DNA from: Lachnospiraceae bacterium
Lineage (GTDB): Bacteria > Bacillota > Clostridia > Lachnospirales > Lachnospiraceae
DNA: 11,079 nucleotides
Assembly (NCBI GenBank): GCA_900770535.1
Contig: CAAHDV010000051.1
Span: 1-11,079 of the forward strand
Direction: 5' to 3'
Part shown: positions 7,202 through 11,079 of the stretch, in pieces
Position numbering within the stretch: position 1 is the first letter of the stretch
How the letters are laid out: every line of letters starts with the position of its first letter
Made by a program: the position numbers and the translations under genes
Notes under the pieces: generated by a model
Seen by the model: the letters and a program-made list of their open reading frames with translations, nothing else
The model's database searches: none
Told to the model about the DNA's origin: nothing

Positions 7202-7239
7202 TGCGCGTTGCGCATGCATTCCGGCACTGCTACCGGAAT
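7202..7239 (-). other. Two tandem hairpins between the GHL10 stop and apt
   Basis: On the minus strand ATTCCGG-N8-CCGGAAT (7239-7218) is a perfect 7-bp stem whose loop contains the GHL10 stop codon; four bases later TGCGC-AAC-GCGCA (7214-7202) forms a second stem. Neither is followed by a T run. They may act as 3'-end protection or a processing boundary in a GHL10-apt transcript; this is inference. Confidence 0.4.
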
Positions 7240-8501
7240 ACCTTCATCAGGTTCTTTACTTCCTTCTGACACACATCCTCCTGGAAGGAACCGTACTCAT
7301 AAAAACAATAGCCGGATACCGCTCCGCTGGCCCGTCCGGCCTCCACCTGGCGGCTGATAACATCGTCGTAGCGTTTCCATTCCGGAATTCCGGTATTGTC
7401 TCTTGCGTTGCTTCCTGCCTTGTACATGGCCAGGCCGATATAGAGCTTCGCGTGGCCCTTCTTTACCAGGCTGATCCAGGTCTTTAAGTTGTTCTCAAAC
7501 GCAAAGGGTGCCGGGCTGCCGTTGGACAGCTGATGCTCAAAGCCCCAGTAAATCTGCGGCATAATGTAATCCACATAGCCGTCATGGGACAGCCAGGTGT
7601 CGATATCGGTAAACAGACGGTTGTCACTGCGCAGATGGTCCACATAGCCCTCCGGGCTGATGCCGAACTGCGTGGAAGGCCTTGCCTCTTTGACTGCCTT
7701 ATAGACGCCGCGGATCAGCTCGTTGACATTTTCCCGCCTCCACTGGGCGATGCTTAAGCTGCTGCCGGAAGCCTCGTACTCCGGCTTGTCAAACCAGCGG
7801 CTTTCCTTGTTGTTGTCCACTTCCGGATAAAAATAATCGTCAAAGTGAATGCCGTCCACCGTATATTTCTGCGCGATCTCCCGCACGCCGTTGATGATGA
7901 GCTCCCGCACCTGCGGAATGGCCGGATTAAAGTAATAAGCGCCATTCTGCTTTAAAACCCAGCGGTCATTGGAAGGATCCCCGTCCGTCAGCCACTTTTT
8001 TGCCGGGTTCTGGTCCGAAACCTGATCCCAGGTATTGTGATAACCGGTCACGCGGTATGGATTGATCCAGGCATGGATCTGCAGGCCCTTGTTGTGGGCT
8101 GCTTTCACAAAGATTGCAAAGGGATCGTAGCCGGGATTCTGCCCCTGGGTTCCCGTCACAAAACGGGACCACGGAAAATACGCGGACGGATACATGGCGT
8201 CCGCGTCCGGGCGCACATGCACAAACACGGCATTCATCTTCAGTTCCAGACAGCGGTCCAGCATCTTATCTACTTCATGTTTAAAGGATTCCTGATCTGC
8301 CGGAAGCCTTTCCCAGTCCAGATAGGAAATCCATACGCCCCGCAGCTCATCGGAGCGGATGACCGATGCCGACGGAGCGGCAAAGGCCGTGACCATGCCG
8401 GTCTGTAAAACCAGCAGGCAGGCAAACAGCAGGCTAAACGCCTGTTTCAGTCTCAGGCGCGGCTTTCCCGCGTCCCGATTCAGTTTCTTTTGTATCAGCA
8501 T
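7230..8501 (-). CDS. Secreted glycosyl hydrolase-like family 10 (GHL10/DUF187) protein
   Basis: From ATG 8501 the product is 423 aa. A basic n-region of about 20 residues and a hydrophobic stretch ending VTAFA-AP give a signal peptide cleaved near residue 41. The GHL10 barrel follows: ELRGVWISYLDW (52-63), FVHVRPDADAMYPS (93-106), IHAWINPYRV (142-151), YYFNPAIPQVRELI (189-202), DGIHFDDYFYP (216-226), FGISPEGY (279-286), VDYIMPQIYWGF (310-321) and LYIGLAMYKAG (353-363). E. coli DigH (YddW) of this family cleaves peptidoglycan glycan strands lacking stem peptides, so a wall-glycan role outside the membrane is a fair inference. Two starts are possible: ATG 8546 with AGGA, and ATG 8501 with the stronger GGGAGGG 6 nt upstream. 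I chose 8501; the longer form would add 15 residues. The promoter is at 8583-8611. Confidence 0.9.
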   Translation of the reverse strand: MLIQKKLNRDAGKPRLRLKQAFSLLFACLLVLQTGMVTAFAAPSASVIRSDELRGVWISYLDWERLPADQESFKHEVDKMLDRCLELKMNAVFVHVRPDADAMYPSAYFPWSRFVTGTQGQNPGYDPFAIFVKAAHNKGLQIHAWINPYRVTGYHNTWDQVSDQNPAKKWLTDGDPSNDRWVLKQNGAYYFNPAIPQVRELIINGVREIAQKYTVDGIHFDDYFYPEVDNNKESRWFDKPEYEASGSSLSIAQWRRENVNELIRGVYKAVKEARPSTQFGISPEGYVDHLRSDNRLFTDIDTWLSHDGYVDYIMPQIYWGFEHQLSNGSPAPFAFENNLKTWISLVKKGHAKLYIGLAMYKAGSNARDNTGIPEWKRYDDVISRQVEAGRASGAVSGYCFYEYGSFQEDVCQKEVKNLMKVFR

Positions 8502-8507
8502 TCCAGT

Positions 8508-8514
8508 CCCTCCC
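8508..8514 (-). promoter_or_regulatory. Ribosome binding site deciding the GHL10 start
   Basis: GGGAGGG sits 6 nt before ATG 8501, stronger than the AGGA (8557-8554) before the in-frame ATG 8546. It favours the shorter form with a more typical signal-peptide n-region. Confidence 0.55.
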
Positions 8515-8582
8515 GGATGTCTTTCCAAAACGGGTTGTTTTCGCATTCCCGCATCCTTTTTTTACCATTATTTTTCATAGAT

Positions 8583-8611
8583 AGTATAGCAAAGGACACC
8601 GGAAAGAACAA
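8583..8611 (-). promoter_or_regulatory. Promoter for GHL10 (and probably apt), extended -10
   Basis: On the minus strand TTGTTC (8611-8606) and TATACT (8588-8583) are 17 nt apart, and TGC directly before the -10 box makes an extended -10. It lies in the 97-145 bp space between hemW and the GHL10 gene, with a predicted start near 8576, so both candidate GHL10 start codons would be in the transcript. Confidence 0.65.
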
Positions 8612-8646
8612 GGAAACAAATCCTTAAGAAAAACCATCGAAACAGG

Positions 8647-9909
8647 TTACCGGTCCAGCAGAAATTCACTTAAAACCACGTTGCTGACATCGATTCCAAG
8701 CTCTGTTAAACGCACCATGGGCGCGTCTACTTCAATGAGGCCCTGCTGCTCCAGCCTCTTTAAGGCATCCCCGTAGACATTCCACATATTCTGCCCGAAA
8801 CGTTCCAGGAATTCACTGCCGGAGACTCCCTTCATCATGCGCAGGCCCACAAACATGAATTCTTCCATTTTATCTTCCAGGGAAAGCTCTTCAATGTCAC
8901 GGGCGGCCGCTCCGCCCTCGTACAGGTTTAAAGACAGATACTCCTGCAGGTTTTCCGTATTATGGTAACGGTAGCCGTAGGTATAGGAGGACGCGCCAAG
9001 GCCAAGCCCCAGGTACTCCACGCCAGTCCAATATCCGATGTTATGGCGGCATTCATAGCCTTTCTTCGCATAATTGGAAATCTCATATCGGTCATAGCCA
9101 TGGGCAGCCATCATCTCTTTGGTCAGATGATACATTTCCCGGTCCGTATCCTCATCCGGGAGATCCGGCAGCGTCATGACTGCCGCCCGGGCCGCTATCT
9201 CAGCAGCGGTTTTCGGTGCCGGAAGCGCGCCGCCTCTGTCTGCGTCAGATTCCCCGCATACCACGCTGCTTTGTTTGCCCTGCGGCTCTCCAAACCGCTC
9301 ATAAAACGGCGTTCCTTCCTCAATGATAAGGCTGTAGGCAGAGATATGCTCCGGTTTCAGCATCATGACTTTTTTCAGGGTATTTTTCCAGGAATGCACA
9401 TCCTGTCCCGGCAGGGCAGACATCAAGTCCACATTGATATTTTTAAAGCCTGCCTGTCTCGCCCTCTGAAAGCTCTTTAAAAAGGAGTCGTAGGAATGGA
9501 TGCGCCCTAAGTATTTCAGTTCTTTGTCATCCGCGGACTGCAGGCCGATGCTTAAGCGGTTTATACCGCTCTGGCGGTACACCTCCAGCTTTTCCATGGT
9601 GAGGGTTCCCGGATTGGCTTCCATGGTAATCTCCGCGTCCGGGGAGATGTCAAAATTCTCAGAGAGCGTCGCGAACAGCTCCATGATCAGGTCCGCCGGA
9701 AGAATGGACGGAGTACCGCCGCCCACAAAGATCGTGGACACACGGTACTCCTGAAAATTCGGACCCTGGCCACAGATTTCTTCCAGCAGCTTGTCCATAT
9801 AGTCCCGGTACACCCGCTCCGGCGCTGCGAAGGACAAAAAGTCGCAGTAGGCGCACTTGCGGGCACAGAACGGGATGTGAATATAAAGTTCCAGTTCTCG
9901 TTTATTCAT
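8647..9909 (-). CDS. hemW: Radical SAM heme chaperone HemW
   Basis: HemW is a heme-binding radical-SAM protein that delivers heme to target proteins; it is often mislabelled oxygen-independent coproporphyrinogen oxidase. The 420-aa product shows the cluster motif CARKCAYC (Cys15, Cys19, Cys22) without the fourth cysteine typical of true HemN, FVGGGTPS (61-68), EANPGTL (97-103), IGLQS (121-125), and the HemW-type HNIGYW (289-294). A C-terminal HemN-like domain ends the protein ([16 protein letters not shown], near 343-358). An Ala-rich polar stretch (about 209-247) between TPFYERFGE and [16 protein letters not shown] makes it about 40 residues longer than usual. ATG 9909 lies inside the end of lepA (8-bp overlap) and lacks a clear ribosome binding site, so translation is probably coupled to lepA. 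lepA-hemW is a common Firmicutes pair. Confidence 0.93.
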   Translation of the reverse strand: MNKRELELYIHIPFCARKCAYCDFLSFAAPERVYRDYMDKLLEEICGQGPNFQEYRVSTIFVGGGTPSILPADLIMELFATLSENFDISPDAEITMEANPGTLTMEKLEVYRQSGINRLSIGLQSADDKELKYLGRIHSYDSFLKSFQRARQAGFKNINVDLMSALPGQDVHSWKNTLKKVMMLKPEHISAYSLIIEEGTPFYERFGEPQGKQSSVVCGESDADRGGALPAPKTAAEIAARAAVMTLPDLPDEDTDREMYHLTKEMMAAHGYDRYEISNYAKKGYECRHNIGYWTGVEYLGLGLGASSYTYGYRYHNTENLQEYLSLNLYEGGAAARDIEELSLEDKMEEFMFVGLRMMKGVSGSEFLERFGQNMWNVYGDALKRLEQQGLIEVDAPMVRLTELGIDVSNVVLSEFLLDR

Positions 9910-11079
9910 CGTCTAATTTCAGAACACTCATGAATGCCTTCTGCGGGATTTCTACATTGCCCACCTGACGCATTCGTTTCTTTCCTTCCTTCTGTTTTTC
10001 CAGAAGCTTCTTCTTACGTGAGATATCGCCGCCGTAACACTTGGCCAGAACATCCTTGCGCATGGCTTTTACGGTCTCACGGGCAATGATCTTGCCGCCC
10101 ACCGCTGCCTGGATCGGGATTTCAAACAGATGGCGCGGGATCTCCTCTTTTAACTTCTCACACATCTTTCTGCCGCGCTCGTAAGCGGAATCCGCATGCA
10201 CGATGAAGGACAGGGCATCCACTTCTTCCTTGTTGATGAGGATATCCAGTTTTACCAGCTCAGAGGTCTCATAGCCCTTCATGTCGTAGTCGAAGGACGC
10301 GTAGCCTCTGGAGCGGGATTTTAACGCGTCAAAGAAATCGTAGATGATCTCATTTAACGGAAGATCATACTTTAAGAGTGCTCTCGTCTCCTCAATATAT
10401 TCCATGCCATGGTAAACGCCGCGGCGCTCCTGGCACAGCGTCATAATGGCACCTACAAACTCGGTGGTCACCATAATCTCCGCGCTGACGATCGGCTCCT
10501 CCATGTACTCGATCTCGGTCGGGTCCGGCAGGTTGGACGGGTTAGTCAGCTCAATCATCTCGCCGTTTTTCTTGTGAACGCGGTATACAACGCCCGGCGC
10601 CGTGGTAACGAGATCCAGGTTGTACTCACGCTCCAGACGTTCCTGAATGATTTCCAGATGTAACAGGCCAAGGAAACCACAGCGGAAACCAAAGCCCAGG
10701 GCAATGGAGGTCTCCGGCTCAAAATACAGGGACGCGTCGTTTAACTGCAGCTTTTCCAACGCATCACGCAGATCATTGTATTTTGCTCCATCTGCCGGAT
10801 ACAGGCCGCAGTAAACCATGGAGGTTACCTTTTTATAGCCCGGAAGCGGCTCTGCGCACGGACGGTTCGCGTCGGTGATGGTATCACCCACCCGGGTATC
10901 CTTCACGTTCTTAATGCTGGCCGTGATGTAGCCAACCATACCGGCACTCAGCTCGTCGCACGGGATAAACTGGCCTGCGCCGAAGTAGCCGACCTCAACG
11001 ACTTCCTCCTGGGCTCCGGTTGCCATCATGCGGATCAGGGTACCCTTCTTCACGGTTCCCTCTTTGATACGGCAGAATA
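9902..11079 (-). CDS. lepA: Elongation factor 4 (LepA), C-terminal two thirds
   Basis: LepA is a ribosome-bound GTPase related to EF-G that can back-translocate or remodel ribosomes and affects initiation and 30S assembly. The frame is open to the window edge; about 391 residues are present and the N-terminal GTPase domain lies outside. Visible parts: the domain II start ([18 protein letters not shown]), the EF-G-like domain III ([20 protein letters not shown]), domain V ([31 protein letters not shown]), and the LepA-specific C-terminal domain ([20 protein letters not shown] and [20 protein letters not shown]). These last motifs separate it from EF-G. A GTG at 11053 is an internal valine codon, not the start, because family sequence continues upstream of it. 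Its last 8 bases overlap the hemW start. Confidence 0.96.
   Translation of the reverse strand, partial: FCRIKEGTVKKGTLIRMMATGAQEEVVEVGYFGAGQFIPCDELSAGMVGYITASIKNVKDTRVGDTITDANRPCAEPLPGYKKVTSMVYCGLYPADGAKYNDLRDALEKLQLNDASLYFEPETSIALGFGFRCGFLGLLHLEIIQERLEREYNLDLVTTAPGVVYRVHKKNGEMIELTNPSNLPDPTEIEYMEEPIVSAEIMVTTEFVGAIMTLCQERRGVYHGMEYIEETRALLKYDLPLNEIIYDFFDALKSRSRGYASFDYDMKGYETSELVKLDILINKEEVDALSFIVHADSAYERGRKMCEKLKEEIPRHLFEIPIQAAVGGKIIARETVKAMRKDVLAKCYGGDISRKKKLLEKQKEGKKRMRQVGNVEIPQKAFMSVLKLDDE

Noticed and set aside
7152..7229. Purine riboswitch before apt
   Set aside because: The gap is 78 nt and filled by three simple hairpins; no three-way junction core could be drawn.
8610..8625. Hairpin AAGGA-N6-TCCTT after hemW as a terminator
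   Set aside because: The stem is only 5 bp and AT-rich, no T run follows, and it overlaps the -35 region of the GHL10 promoter.
8647..9909. Oxygen-independent coproporphyrinogen III oxidase (HemN)
   Set aside because: The cluster motif lacks the extra cysteine of HemN and the HNIGYW motif is that of HemW; no heme biosynthesis genes are nearby.
1..11079. Mobile elements, CRISPR arrays, tRNA or rRNA genes, defence or biosynthetic clusters
   Set aside because: Gene-free spaces are all under about 155 bp and were read on both strands; no direct-repeat arrays, transposase motifs, terminal repeats or cloverleaf-like sequences were seen.

Overview
The window (11,079 bp, moderately high GC) carries nine complete or partial housekeeping-type genes plus one uncharacterised lipoprotein gene. 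All are on the minus strand, tightly packed, with strong AGGAG-type ribosome binding sites. Protein sequences and gene order (lepA-hemW; era-recO-glycyl-tRNA synthetase; a long PreP-like M16C peptidase; a single-chain GlyRS) suggest a gut-type Clostridia, most likely Lachnospiraceae. That placement is inferred from familiarity with these proteins, not from a search.

In transcription order (high to low coordinates): the 3' two thirds of lepA (EF4) overlaps hemW (radical-SAM heme chaperone) by 8 bp. A promoter with an extended -10 box then drives a secreted GHL10/DUF187 glycosidase-like protein, followed after 78 bp, rich in small hairpins, by apt (adenine salvage). A modest AT-rich hairpin with a short T run follows apt. 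A second promoter (TTGTGG-17-TATAAT) starts a unit of a membrane-anchored YdcF/DUF218 protein, a 977-aa M16C zinc peptidase, era (ribosome-assembly GTPase) and recO (recombination mediator), with gaps of 36, 21 and 3 bp. A third, near-consensus promoter (TTGAAA-17-TATAAT) just after recO serves the small lipoprotein and, 18 bp further on, glycyl-tRNA synthetase, which runs off the low-coordinate end.

Functionally this is mainly translation and ribosome biology (LepA, Era, GlyRS), DNA repair (RecO), purine salvage (Apt) and heme trafficking (HemW), mixed with envelope proteins (GHL10 glycosidase, YdcF, lipoprotein). I see no mobile element, CRISPR array, tRNA/rRNA, phage gene, defence system or biosynthetic cluster, and no clearly new multi-gene system. 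The points most worth a second look are the palindromes in the lipoprotein-glyRS promoter, the lipoprotein inserted into the era-recO-glyRS order, three hairpins before apt, and hydrophilic insertions in the otherwise conserved HemW and YdcF.
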